Below, in pieces: positions 1 to 6,634 of a stretch of DNA of 6,634 bases; within the stretch, counting starts at the first letter, position 1; each line of letters begins with the position of its first letter. A program made the translations under genes and the position numbers. The notes under the pieces are model-generated. The model saw nothing but the letters and a program-made list of their open reading frames with translations, made no database searches and was not told where the DNA came from. This stretch comes from Eudoraea sp. GTDB taxonomy: Bacteria > Bacteroidota > Bacteroidia > Flavobacteriales > Flavobacteriaceae. The DNA lies in NCBI GenBank assembly GCA_013042125.1, contig JABDQS010000226.1, positions 1 through 6,634 on the forward strand. Reading direction: 5' to 3'.

Positions 1-212
1 GCATTGGAGCGGTCATCATGGTAGAGCGCAATTCGCAAAAAGGTATTCTGATAGGGCACAAAGGGAGTGCTCTGAAAAGAGTGGGGATCGAGACCCGCCG
101 CGATCTTGAACAATTTTTTAACAAACAGGTACACATAGAACTCTATGTAAAAGTAAATAAGAACTGGCGAAGTGATAGTAAACAGCTACGTCGTTTTGGC
201 TATCAATCCTGA
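1..212 (+). CDS. era: GTPase Era, C-terminal KH domain (5' partial)
   Basis: This is the 3' end of the gene for Era, a GTPase that binds the 3' end of 16S rRNA and acts in 30S subunit assembly. Only about the last 70 residues are present; the reading frame is open to the left edge, so the ATG at 18 is internal and not the start. The visible part is the KH RNA-binding domain. It has the Era-type stretch VERNSQKGILIG followed by the KH loop GHKG (GxxG), then a helix (LKRVGIETRRDLEQF) and the closing strand LYVKVNKNWR. The end, LRRFGYQS, is typical of Era C-termini. The GTPase domain lies outside the window. The TGA at 210-212 is only 3 bp from the stop of the convergent downstream gene, with no clear terminator between them. 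Identity is secure from the KH motif and from the neighbouring der gene, a common flavobacterial arrangement as I recall it. Confidence 0.93.
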   Translation, partial: IGAVIMVERNSQKGILIGHKGSALKRVGIETRRDLEQFFNKQVHIELYVKVNKNWRSDSKQLRRFGYQS

Positions 213-215
213 CCT

Positions 216-710
216 CTAGCCTTTTGCAAGGATCTCTTCCATAAAGGAATAAAGTGCTTCCATTTGTGGTTTACCCTTCCTTTTACCCGCCCTTCCAAAG
301 GCATATAGTACAAACCAGAGTATTACCAAAAAACCCATTATACCCAGCTGCCAGCTATATGGTTTGTCAAGGGCCGCACTGCTGTAGGCCCATATCCCGA
401 AAATGACGAAGAAAGTACCTACGCCAAAATGCAAAAACATAAAGAAGGTCCATAGGGTAGGGTTGGGCCCAAATAAACCATATAAGGTACTTCCGCCTTC
501 TTCCTTCTCAACGATCTCCAGCTGAAGTTGGGGCGACCAAAAATGCACTTCTTGTTTGTTGAATTTAATAAAGACATGGTCATCCAAACGTTTTATGAGA
601 TAAGGTGGACGTTTTGTTTTTTCAAAATTGCCAAGCAGCTGTCCCTTGTCCGCTTTCTGCTCTAATTGAAAGCGGGGCCTTAGTACAATTTTGTTTGGTA
701 TGGGTTTCAT
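216..710 (-). CDS. uncharacterised protein with two C-terminal membrane segments
   Basis: A 164-residue protein I cannot assign to a characterised family. Residues 1-85 look soluble, mixed charged and aromatic, with a striking stretch around 35-66 (PPYLIKRLDDHVFIKF, then HFWSPQLQLEI). Two hydrophobic segments follow, about 86-110 and 120-139, joined by a short polar loop (DKPYSW). The tail is strongly basic (GRAGKRKGK) and then ends in a short amphipathic stretch. The basic tail suggests that both ends face the cytoplasm. No Walker or G-box motifs, signal peptide, or cysteines are present. The start is an ATG at 710. The gene lies between era and der but on the opposite strand, so the GTPase neighbours say little about function. 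Similar flavobacterial proteins at this position are, as I recall, hypothetical or named after neighbours. That the gene is real is likely, from its length, codon-like composition and coherent topology. Confidence 0.75.
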   Translation of the reverse strand: MKPIPNKIVLRPRFQLEQKADKGQLLGNFEKTKRPPYLIKRLDDHVFIKFNKQEVHFWSPQLQLEIVEKEEGGSTLYGLFGPNPTLWTFFMFLHFGVGTFFVIFGIWAYSSAALDKPYSWQLGIMGFLVILWFVLYAFGRAGKRKGKPQMEALYSFMEEILAKG

Positions 711-803
711 TAGTTGGTTCTATGTCCTAAAAGGTACAATTTAATGGTCTATTTGTTCAACTTTTTATGCAGTTTGGTGACAAATAAGTAGGAATGGTAT
801 TCG

Positions 804-842
804 CTTGTAAGTTGGGTGATTAGTACTACCTTTGTGCCCAAG
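804..842 (+). promoter_or_regulatory. Bacteroidota-type promoter of der
   Basis: A perfect -7 box TACCTTTG (TAnnTTTG consensus) lies at 827-834, and a -33 TTG at 805-807, separated by 19 bp, which is in the normal range for the Bacteroidota primary sigma factor. The predicted transcription start near 838-842 leaves a leader of only about 11-15 bases before the der ATG at 853. The 8-bp palindrome TAGTACTA (821-828) overlaps the -7 box; this may be chance. No Shine-Dalgarno-like sequence precedes the ATG (AGTTTTTAAGCT). The rest of the 711-852 gap shows no further gene, and I found no matching -7 box for the minus-strand gene. Confidence 0.7.
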
Positions 843-852
843 TTTTTAAGCT

Positions 853-2154
853 ATGAGCGCTATTGTTGCTATTGTGGGAAGGCCCAACGTTGGTAAGTCT
901 ACTTTTTTTAACCGACTTATTCAACGCCGTGAGGCCATTGTTGATGCGGTGAGTGGAGTAACACGAGATCGTCATTATGGAAAAAGCGACTGGAATGGCA
1001 GGGAGTTTACCGTGATCGATACAGGTGGCTATGTGCTGGGGAGTGATGATGTCTTTGAGAAAGAGATAGACAAACAGGTAGAACTTGCCATAGACGAGGC
1101 AGATGCCATCATTTTTATGGTGGATGTAGAAACCGGTGTAACCGGGATGGATGAGGATGTGGCCAAATTGCTGCGCCGTGTAGATAAGCCGGTTTTTTTG
1201 GTTATCAACAAGGTAGACAATAATCAACGGTTACAAGATGCTGTGGAGTTCTATTCCCTGGGCCTTGGGGAATACTTTCCGATCTCCAGCATGAATGGAA
1301 GTGGAAGCGGAGAGTTGTTAGACGAGTTGGTAAAAGCACTGCCCGAGAAACCTGAAATTGAAAGTGAGCTGCCCAGGTTTGCTGTAGTAGGAAGACCCAA
1401 TGCGGGGAAATCATCATTTATCAATGCACTAATAGGGGAAGAGCGTTATATAGTGACCGATATTGCCGGTACAACCAGAGATAGTATCGATACCAAATAC
1501 AATCGGTTTGGTTTTGAATTCAATCTGGTAGATACAGCAGGGATTCGGCGTAAAGCCAAAGTACGGGAAGACCTTGAGTTCTATTCTGTGATGCGTTCCG
1601 TAAGGGCCATCGAACACTGTGATGTATGTTTATTGCTGCTGGATGCTACCAGGGGATTTGACGGGCAGGTAGAGAATATCTTTTGGTTGGCGCATCGGAA
1701 CAACAAAGGGATCGTGATCCTGGTCAATAAATGGGATCTGTTAGAGAAGGACACCCATGCGGTGAAAGAATATACGCGGAAAATAAAAGAGGCCACGGAG
1801 CCCTTTACAGATGTTCCTATACTTTTTATTTCGGCGCTTACCAAACAACGTATCTATAAAGCCATTGAAACTGCGGTGGAAGTATACAAGAATCGAAGTA
1901 AACGTATCCCTACGCGGAAAGTGAATGATGTAATGCTCCCCATTATTGAACACACACCTCCTCCTGCATATAAAGGGAAGTATGTAAAGATCAAATTCAT
2001 TACCCAACTGCCAACGCCCTATCCGCAGTTTGCATTTTTCTGCAACCTGCCTCAGTATGTACGGGAGCCCTACAAACGGTTTCTGGAAAATAAACTTCGG
2101 GAAAATTTTGACTTCACCGGAGTTCCGGTATCCATTTTTATGAGGAAGAAATAG
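853..2154 (+). CDS. der: ribosome-assembly GTPase Der (EngA)
   Basis: Der is a cytoplasmic GTPase with two tandem G domains and a KH-like C-terminal domain, needed for late maturation of the 50S subunit. All parts are present in 433 residues, the normal length. G domain 1 has GRPNVGKS (9-16), the switch I Thr in GVTRD (35-39), DTGG (56-59) and NKVD (119-122). G domain 2 has GRPNAGKS (180-187), GTTRD (206-210), DTAG (227-230), NKWD (292-295) and SALT (327-330). The KH-like domain runs from about 350 to 433 and ends [13 protein letters not shown]. The acidic linker between G domains (about 163-174) is short. The start at 853 leaves the usual very short N-terminus before the first P-loop and sits just downstream of a clear promoter. 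The Ala in the second P-loop is, to my knowledge, common in Bacteroidota. The gene is probably monocistronic: its neighbours on both sides are on the minus strand. Confidence 0.98.
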   Translation: MSAIVAIVGRPNVGKSTFFNRLIQRREAIVDAVSGVTRDRHYGKSDWNGREFTVIDTGGYVLGSDDVFEKEIDKQVELAIDEADAIIFMVDVETGVTGMDEDVAKLLRRVDKPVFLVINKVDNNQRLQDAVEFYSLGLGEYFPISSMNGSGSGELLDELVKALPEKPEIESELPRFAVVGRPNAGKSSFINALIGEERYIVTDIAGTTRDSIDTKYNRFGFEFNLVDTAGIRRKAKVREDLEFYSVMRSVRAIEHCDVCLLLLDATRGFDGQVENIFWLAHRNNKGIVILVNKWDLLEKDTHAVKEYTRKIKEATEPFTDVPILFISALTKQRIYKAIETAVEVYKNRSKRIPTRKVNDVMLPIIEHTPPPAYKGKYVKIKFITQLPTPYPQFAFFCNLPQYVREPYKRFLENKLRENFDFTGVPVSIFMRKK

Positions 2155-2168
2155 GGATGCCCTAATTC
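2148..2168. terminator. hairpin spanning both stop codons at the der / lipoprotein junction (possible bidirectional terminator)
   Basis: TAGGG (2152-2156) pairs perfectly with CCCTA (2160-2164) across the 3-base loop ATG. After one A/A mismatch the stem continues for three more pairs, GAA (2148-2150) with TTC (2166-2168). The stem contains the der stop TAG on the plus strand and the lipoprotein stop TAG on the minus strand. No run of T follows on the plus strand; on the minus strand the following bases are moderately T-rich (TTCTTCCTC). It may be a weak shared terminator or a protective 3' end. It is short enough to be partly chance, because the two facing TAG codons supply three of the pairs. 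Confidence 0.35.
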
Positions 2169-2620
2169 AGAATTATTGTATAGAAAGAAGAATAGGCTTC
2201 AACTTCTATGAAAACTTCATCAGAATTGAGCATCCTAACTGTAAGTCGATCTCCGCAACAGGGATCGCTGGTAGTACCAAAAGTTACCTCCAGATCAAAT
2301 TCGTAGTCCGTGCCCAAAGAAATAGTGTAGCTATAGGTCCCCGCTTGCCAGTCAACGCTTGAGATCTCTAAAAGTCCGGTAGTTGCACCCTGGGTATCGG
2401 GAAAGACCTGAATCCTGATCTCTTCTGCTGAATTTCCTGACACATCAATATTTTCAAGGGAATAAGTACCATTGGAAATGACATTCTCCCCATCGGCAAT
2501 GAGCTCCAGTTTGATGGAATCATCTGCCGCACATAACACTAAAGAACAATCTGTGTTCTTTTCTTCTGAACAACTTATTAAAGCAAAACTAATTAAGGTA
2601 AACAGGATTATTCTGGGCAC
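2162..2620 (-). CDS. small secreted lipoprotein of unknown function
   Basis: A 152-residue predicted lipoprotein. The N-terminus has an Arg, a hydrophobic core (IILFTLISFALI) and the lipobox LISC, giving Cys17 as the lipidated residue. Residues SEE follow; acidic residues at this position resemble the lipoprotein export signal that sends Bacteroidota lipoproteins to the outer surface, so outer-membrane or surface placement is an inference. The mature part is acidic, rich in Ser, Thr, Gly and alternating hydrophobics, and looks beta-rich. It carries four further cysteines at 25, 30, 121 and 122 (CSLVLC and DPCCGD), which could form disulfides. The start is a GTG at 2620: no in-frame ATG or TTG exists between it and the upstream stop at 2654-2656, and no Shine-Dalgarno sequence is visible. 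It lies 49 bp downstream of the YgcG-type gene and may be cotranscribed with it. I do not recognise a function; CxxxxC short lipoproteins of this sort occur in flavobacteria. Confidence 0.75.
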   Translation of the reverse strand: MPRIILFTLISFALISCSEEKNTDCSLVLCAADDSIKLELIADGENVISNGTYSLENIDVSGNSAEEIRIQVFPDTQGATTGLLEISSVDWQAGTYSYTISLGTDYEFDLEVTFGTTSDPCCGDRLTVRMLNSDEVFIEVEAYSSFYTIILN

Positions 2621-2669
2621 GAAACAATGATTTACATATAAGATGGACAGACTCTATAATGGTTGCCTG

Positions 2670-3482
2670 TTACCAGCCCCCTGAGGCACCTCCGCCTCCA
2701 AAGCTACCTCCACCAAAACCACCTCCAAAACCGCCTCCGCCAAAGCCGCCTCCGCCAAAGCTGCCGGAACCTCCTTTATAGCCGCCACGACCCATATTGC
2801 TGAGGATGATAACATCCCAAATATCCAGTCCTTTGTTTCGTCCGCCTCCTTTACCCCCTCCTTTATTCTTACGGTTGGCAATAATGATGATAAGGACAAT
2901 AATGAAAATTACAAAGACAACAAAGATGAAAATAAAAGCAGCTTTCCCAGCATTATTTGCGGGGGCACTATTGTCTTCCAATGCTTTTTGGAACTCACCA
3001 TTGAGTACTTGAAAGATGGCATCGGCACCTTTGTTAAGTCCGGCTGTATAGTTCCCCTCTCTGAATTCCGGGACAATCATTATATCAATGATACGCTTGC
3101 TCATGGCATCCGTAAGCGAGCCTTCTACCCCTTTCCCGGTGTTGATGGCAATTTTGCGGTCATCGTTAGCCACCAGGATCAGCACCCCATTGTCTTCTCT
3201 GGCCTGGCCAATACCCCATTCTTCACCCCATTGAGCTCCCAGATAATTGATATTCTCTCCTTCTGTAGAGGCAATGATAACCACCACGATCTGAGTTGAG
3301 GTAGTGTCTGAATAGCGTATTAGTTTTTGCTTTAGGGCATCCTTATCGCTATTGGATAGAAGCGATACATAATCGTATACGCTTGTCTGAAGTTGTGGTT
3401 TTTCCGGAATAGTGAATTGCCCGCGGGCAACGGAAATGCTGCACAGGAAAAGTAATAAGATGCTAGCCTTTAGATACCTCAT
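2670..3482 (-). CDS. YgcG-type TPM-domain protein with glycine-rich tail
   Basis: A 270-residue exported membrane protein of the TPM family (TPM_phosphatase, Pfam PF04536; YgcG-like). A signal peptide covers about 1-21 (core SILLLFLCSISVA, likely cut before Gln22). The TPM domain spans about 33-160, with the opening VYDYVSLLS, the strand STQIVVVII, the core DNGVLILVANDDRKIAI (97-113), then TGKGVEGSLTD and YTAGLNKGADAIF. A membrane segment follows at about 182-202, then a basic, glycine-rich cytoplasmic tail (207-270) ending in GGFGGG-type repeats and SGGW. The domain order is standard for the group, with the TPM domain in the periplasm. Plant TPM protein TLP18.3 was reported to have phosphatase activity, but no reaction can be assigned here. 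The ATG at 3482 lies inside the preceding TPM gene (20 bp overlap), pointing to coupled translation in a lemA operon. Confidence 0.93.
   Translation of the reverse strand: MRYLKASILLLFLCSISVARGQFTIPEKPQLQTSVYDYVSLLSNSDKDALKQKLIRYSDTTSTQIVVVIIASTEGENINYLGAQWGEEWGIGQAREDNGVLILVANDDRKIAINTGKGVEGSLTDAMSKRIIDIMIVPEFREGNYTAGLNKGADAIFQVLNGEFQKALEDNSAPANNAGKAAFIFIFVVFVIFIIVLIIIIANRKNKGGGKGGGRNKGLDIWDVIILSNMGRGGYKGGSGSFGGGGFGGGGFGGGFGGGSFGGGGASGGW
2673..2762 (-). repeat. imperfect GGN-rich tandem repeat encoding the glycine-rich tail
   Basis: Degenerate repeats of about 12-15 bp. On the plus strand the unit reads like CCTCCGCCAAAGC and recurs between about 2694 and 2765. The repeats encode residues 241-270 of the YgcG-type protein, mostly GGFGGG and GGGS units with one Phe or Ser between glycine runs. 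A smaller glycine cluster (KGGGKGGG) lies just after the membrane segment. The repeat is coding and belongs to the family's usual tail; unit number could vary between strains. Confidence 0.7.
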
Positions 3483-3906
3483 TGCTCAATTCGTTGGTGT
3501 CATCAGAACTGTAGGGAAAATGGGCCTTTAATTCCTCCCCTGCCTTCAATACACCTTCTATTATACCTTGTTTAAATTGGCCCTTTTTAAAATGAGTTTG
3601 GATCACATCCTTGGTGTCGTTCCAAAATGTTTTGGATACCACCTCATTAATGCCTTTGTCCCCATATATAACAAAAGTGCGATCGTTCACAGCAATATAG
3701 AGAAGTACGCCGTTAGAGTCCTTGGTGTTTTCCATCTTCAGAGTAAGAAACACTTCCTGCGCCCTTTCGTAAGGGTCCAGGGTTGTAGCAGGTTCAATAT
3801 GAACCCTGATCTCGCCTGAGGTATTTTTTTCTGCCTTCAAAATGGCATTGACCACCTCTTGCTCTTCCTGCGGCGATAAAAAAGCTTCTACCTTGGATTC
3901 TGCCAT
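3463..3906 (-). CDS. cytoplasmic TPM-domain protein
   Basis: A 147-residue protein of the TPM family (PF04536) without a signal peptide or membrane segment, so it is predicted to stay in the cytoplasm. Family features include the opening LSPQEEQEVVNAI, then KNTSGEIRVHIE (28-38), the core SNGVLLYIAVNDRTFVIYGDKGI (about 64-86) and a C-terminal helix (GIIEGVLKAGEELKAHF). Against the longer exported paralogue encoded next to it, the DNG at the start of the core strand is replaced by SNG. The chosen start is the ATG at 3906, four bases after the lemA stop; a TTG at 3918 in the same frame would add four residues and overlap lemA, but is less likely. The 3' end overlaps the next gene by 20 bp. This position right after lemA is typical of Bacteroidota LemA cassettes as I know them. 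The function is unknown; partnership with LemA and the exported TPM protein is inferred from gene order. Confidence 0.9.
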   Translation of the reverse strand: MAESKVEAFLSPQEEQEVVNAILKAEKNTSGEIRVHIEPATTLDPYERAQEVFLTLKMENTKDSNGVLLYIAVNDRTFVIYGDKGINEVVSKTFWNDTKDVIQTHFKKGQFKQGIIEGVLKAGEELKAHFPYSSDDTNELSNEVSKG

Positions 3907-3910
3907 AGGA

Positions 3911-4510
3911 TCAGTCAAATTCGAAGTTCACATCGGGGGCATTCTCGGATCCGGGACTGGCCTGATATCTTGACATTTCTTCAAAACCAAACCATCCGGC
4001 AAGCAATTTATTCGGGAATTTGGTGGTGTGGATATCGTAAATATTTACGGCATCATTATACCGGTCCCTGGCTACATTGATCCTGTTTTCTGTTCCTTCC
4101 AATTGTGATTGCAAATCGAGGAAATTCTGGTTCGCCTTAAGATCCGGATAGCGTTCTACAGTAACCAATAAGCGCGATAGGGCAGAGGACAGACCAGATT
4201 GCGCCTGCTGAAAAGCTGCCATTTTCTCCGGGGTCAGATCATTAATATCGATATTGGTAGAGCTGGCCTTGGCCCTTGCCTCAATAACATCGGTAAGGGT
4301 TCCCCGCTCAAAATCGGCGGCGCCCTGTACTGTTTTCACAAGGTTACCAATAAGATCGTTTCGCCTTTGATAGCTGCTCTCCACATCGGCCCATTCAGTT
4401 TTCGCATTAGCCTCATATTCAACAGCAGTGTTATTAAAGCCTACGGCCCATTGGTAGATCCCAAAGACAACAACCGCCAGGATAATTACGGGAATTAACC
4501 ATTTTTTCAT
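3911..4510 (-). CDS. lemA: LemA family membrane protein
   Basis: A 199-residue LemA protein (PF04011). An N-terminal membrane segment at about 4-25 follows MKKW; the rest is a long, helical, charged domain. Family hallmarks are visible: the helix with W40 and YQRRNDLIGNLVKTV (47-61), RYPDLKANQNFLDLQ equivalents at 120-134 (here ERYPDLKANQNF), the helix EGTENRINVARDRYNDAV (138-155), then FPNKLLAGWFGF (165-176). The molecular function of LemA is unresolved; Listeria LemA was named for an antigenic peptide, and the gene often sits with TPM or HtpX-like genes. Both the length and the acidic C-terminus (NFEFD) are normal. The ATG at 4510 is the only sensible start, being directly before the membrane segment. 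The gene lies 59 bp from merR upstream and 4 bp from the TPM gene downstream, so the LemA-TPM pair is surely cotranscribed. No clear promoter box was seen in the 59 bp gap. Confidence 0.96.
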   Translation of the reverse strand: MKKWLIPVIILAVVVFGIYQWAVGFNNTAVEYEANAKTEWADVESSYQRRNDLIGNLVKTVQGAADFERGTLTDVIEARAKASSTNIDINDLTPEKMAAFQQAQSGLSSALSRLLVTVERYPDLKANQNFLDLQSQLEGTENRINVARDRYNDAVNIYDIHTTKFPNKLLAGWFGFEEMSRYQASPGSENAPDVNFEFD

Positions 4511-4569
4511 AAGTGTTCTAAATTTTAAGTTAGGTATCTATTTGTAGTAAAAAGCATCTGAATGTTACA

Positions 4570-4899
4570 TCAGAGCTGATTTTTGATCTTGATAAGCTCG
4601 GCCTTTACCCGTTCCAGTTTCTGAATGATCTCGAAGTTAGAGAGTGTTTTCTTGCGTTCTTCTTTGAGGTGGGTTTTAGCTCCATCCAGGGTAAAGCCAC
4701 GTTCTTTTACTAAATGGTAGATGAGCTGTAAATTCTTGATGTCATCCGGGGTGAATTTGCGGTTTCCCTTAGCATTTTTCTTGGGTTGCAATTCGTCAAA
4801 TTCCTTTTCCCAAAATCTGATGAGAGAGGTGTTCACCTCAAAGGCCCTGGCAACTTCGCCAATACCGTAATATCTCTTTTCCGGGAGCTCTATGTGCAT
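4570..4899 (-). CDS. MerR-type transcriptional regulator
   Basis: A 109-residue DNA-binding protein of the MerR superfamily. The winged helix-turn-helix occupies about 10-78: YYGIGEVARAFEVNTSLIRFWEKEF gives the HTH, followed by L37-P39, the wing with GNRKFTPDDI (45-54), and LIYHLVKERGFTLDGAKTHL (59-78). A short charged helix at 85-109 may serve for dimerisation. There are no cysteines and no separate effector domain, so it is not a typical metal or drug sensor; the ligand, if any, is unknown. The ATG at 4899 overlaps the stop of the upstream M23 peptidase gene by one base (TAATG), implying translational coupling and the same promoter. Short MerR proteins at this position are common in flavobacteria to my knowledge. 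A palindrome upstream of the operon (5914-5942) is a candidate target, which is only an inference. Confidence 0.92.
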   Translation of the reverse strand: MHIELPEKRYYGIGEVARAFEVNTSLIRFWEKEFDELQPKKNAKGNRKFTPDDIKNLQLIYHLVKERGFTLDGAKTHLKEERKKTLSNFEIIQKLERVKAELIKIKNQL

Positions 4900-5867
4900 T
4901 AATCCAATGATTGATTTTCCTGATTTGCAAATTTCAGCATGTTCTCAAATTCCTCAGCAGTTAAACTGCCATAATAGAAATTAATTGGATTGATACGCTG
5001 ACCATCTTTCCACACTTCGTAATGTACATGAGGCGCTTCAGACCTTCCCGTACTTCCAATAAATCCGATAAGATCTCCTCGTTTTACTTTCTGGCGCCGT
5101 TTAACATTGTAGTTACTGAGGTGCGCATAAAGAGACATATACCCATACCCATGATCTATGCGGATGTGTTTTCCATATCCCGAGGCCCTGTTATCTGCTC
5201 TGCTTACAGTACCATCTCCTGTAGCGTATATAGGGACCCCTTTGGGAGCTGTGAAATCCATACCCCAATGCATTTTTCGTGCCTTGGTAAAAGGATCGGA
5301 TCGCCAGCCGAAGCCGGAGGCCATCCGTGTTAGATTTTCATTGTTTACCGGTTGTATAGCGGGTATTGCAGCTAATAATTTTTCCTTGTCTTCGGCCAGT
5401 TTTGTGATCTCATCGAGCGATCTGGATTGAATGACCATTTGTTTTTGTATTACATCCAGTCTTTTGGTGGTAGCGGTGATCATCTCTGAATTATTGAACC
5501 CTTCCAGTGACTTGTATCGGTTTATACCTCCAAAACCTGCCCTGCGTTGTTCCTCAGGAATAGGATTGGCCTCAAAGTACAAGCGGTAGATGTTGTTGTC
5601 CCGGTCTTCAATATTGGCCAGCACCTCTTCTATTTGCTGCATTTTTTTATTGAGTAGTTCAAAACGGAGCTCGTAGTTCTTTACTTCTCTGGCAAGGGAT
5701 AATTCTCTGGGCGTATTTAAAATATTAGTATTCAGAAGCAATATCAAGCCAAGAAAACCAAAGAGTGCAGATCCCAGAATAAATAGAGAGAGATTTCTAT
5801 ATCGTCGGGATTTCTTTAGCTCTATTTTACGATAAGAGAGCGTGTCCGGATCGTAATAGTACTTAAC

Positions 5868-5876
<9 letters not shown>
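4899..5876 (-). CDS. membrane-anchored M23 family peptidoglycan endopeptidase
   Basis: A 325-residue zinc metallopeptidase of family M23 (LytM/peptidase_M23 domain, PF01551), expected to cut peptide cross-links of peptidoglycan in the periplasm. A basic cytoplasmic N-terminus (KKSRRYR) precedes one membrane segment at about 30-50. A coiled coil lies around 58-92, followed by a linker (about 93-175) with a second helical stretch at 135-170. The catalytic domain covers about 185-300: SGFGWRSDPF, HWGMDF with zinc ligands H203 and D207, LYAHLS with H252, and HVHYEV with H283 and zinc ligand H285. All catalytic residues are present, so it should be active, unlike degenerate EnvC/NlpD-type activators. 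The ATG at 5876 gives the expected short cytoplasmic tail. The gene heads the minus-strand operon and is divergent from alaS. A substrate or a division-specific role cannot be read from the sequence. Confidence 0.93.

Positions 5877-6634
<758 letters not shown>

Noticed and set aside
220..231. CCTT/AAGG hairpin near the era stop as a terminator
   Set aside because: Only four pairs, no T-run, and it lies within the coding end of the opposing gene.
826..1227. 133-codon minus-strand open frame overlapping the start of der
   Set aside because: It lies opposite well-conserved der coding sequence, and the translation has no recognisable family features; it is a shadow of der.
1390..1413. Ala instead of Val in the second P-loop of Der (GRPNAGKS) as a possible defect
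   Set aside because: The position tolerates Ala, the Lys and Ser that contact nucleotide are kept, and this form is, to my knowledge, usual in Bacteroidota Der.
2621..2669. Promoter or terminator between the YgcG-type gene and the lipoprotein gene
   Set aside because: No TAnnTTTG box was found on the minus strand and only a 3-bp stem is possible, so nothing could be supported.
2654..2899. 81-codon minus-strand open frame over the glycine-rich tail region
   Set aside because: It is the frame-shifted reading of the GGN repeat, giving an Ala/Val/Glu-rich low-complexity product; the YgcG-type frame explains the DNA.
2988..3299. 103-codon plus-strand open frame inside the YgcG-type gene
   Set aside because: It is antisense to the TPM domain coding sequence and has no coherent domain or start context.
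3907..3918. TTG at 3918 as the start of the cytoplasmic TPM gene
   Set aside because: An ATG four codons downstream gives a normal N-terminus and sits directly after the lemA stop; the TTG adds only four residues.

Overview
The window looks like the chromosome of a member of Bacteroidota, most likely family Flavobacteriaceae. Three things support this. The proteins read as flavobacterial versions of their families. Two start regions carry the Bacteroidota-type -7 box TAnnTTTG. None of the genes I checked has a convincing Shine-Dalgarno sequence. The species cannot be named from the sequence. No mobile element, CRISPR array, tRNA or rRNA was seen, and no gene-free stretch exceeds 150 bp.

Left part (1-2154): the 3' end of era (ribosome-assembly GTPase), then a convergent gene for an uncharacterised protein with two membrane segments (216-710), then der/engA (853-2154), the double-GTPase needed for 50S subunit maturation. 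Der has a well-formed promoter about 20 bp upstream of its start. The two GTPase genes therefore flank an unknown membrane protein gene on the opposite strand.

Middle and right part (2162-5876): a minus-strand run of six genes, read from right to left. They are a membrane-anchored M23 peptidoglycan peptidase, a small MerR-type regulator (one-base stop/start overlap), LemA, a cytoplasmic TPM-domain protein (4 bp gap), a secreted YgcG-type TPM protein with a glycine-rich tail (20 bp overlap), and after 49 bp a small cysteine-containing lipoprotein. Spacing suggests one or two transcripts with a cell-envelope theme: peptidoglycan remodelling plus the LemA/TPM membrane module.

Right edge (5981-6634): the first 218 codons of alaS on the plus strand, running off the window and divergent from the M23 gene. 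The 104 bp between alaS and the peptidase gene contains candidate -7 boxes for both directions. It also has a perfect 8-bp inverted repeat, with centres 21 bp apart, that brackets the peptidase-side box. This is a candidate operator, possibly for the MerR protein encoded second in that operon.

Most of the window is ordinary core genome. The items most worth a second look are that putative operator, the LemA plus two-TPM cassette, the unknown membrane protein between era and der, the cysteine lipoprotein, and a hairpin that spans both stop codons at the der/lipoprotein junction.
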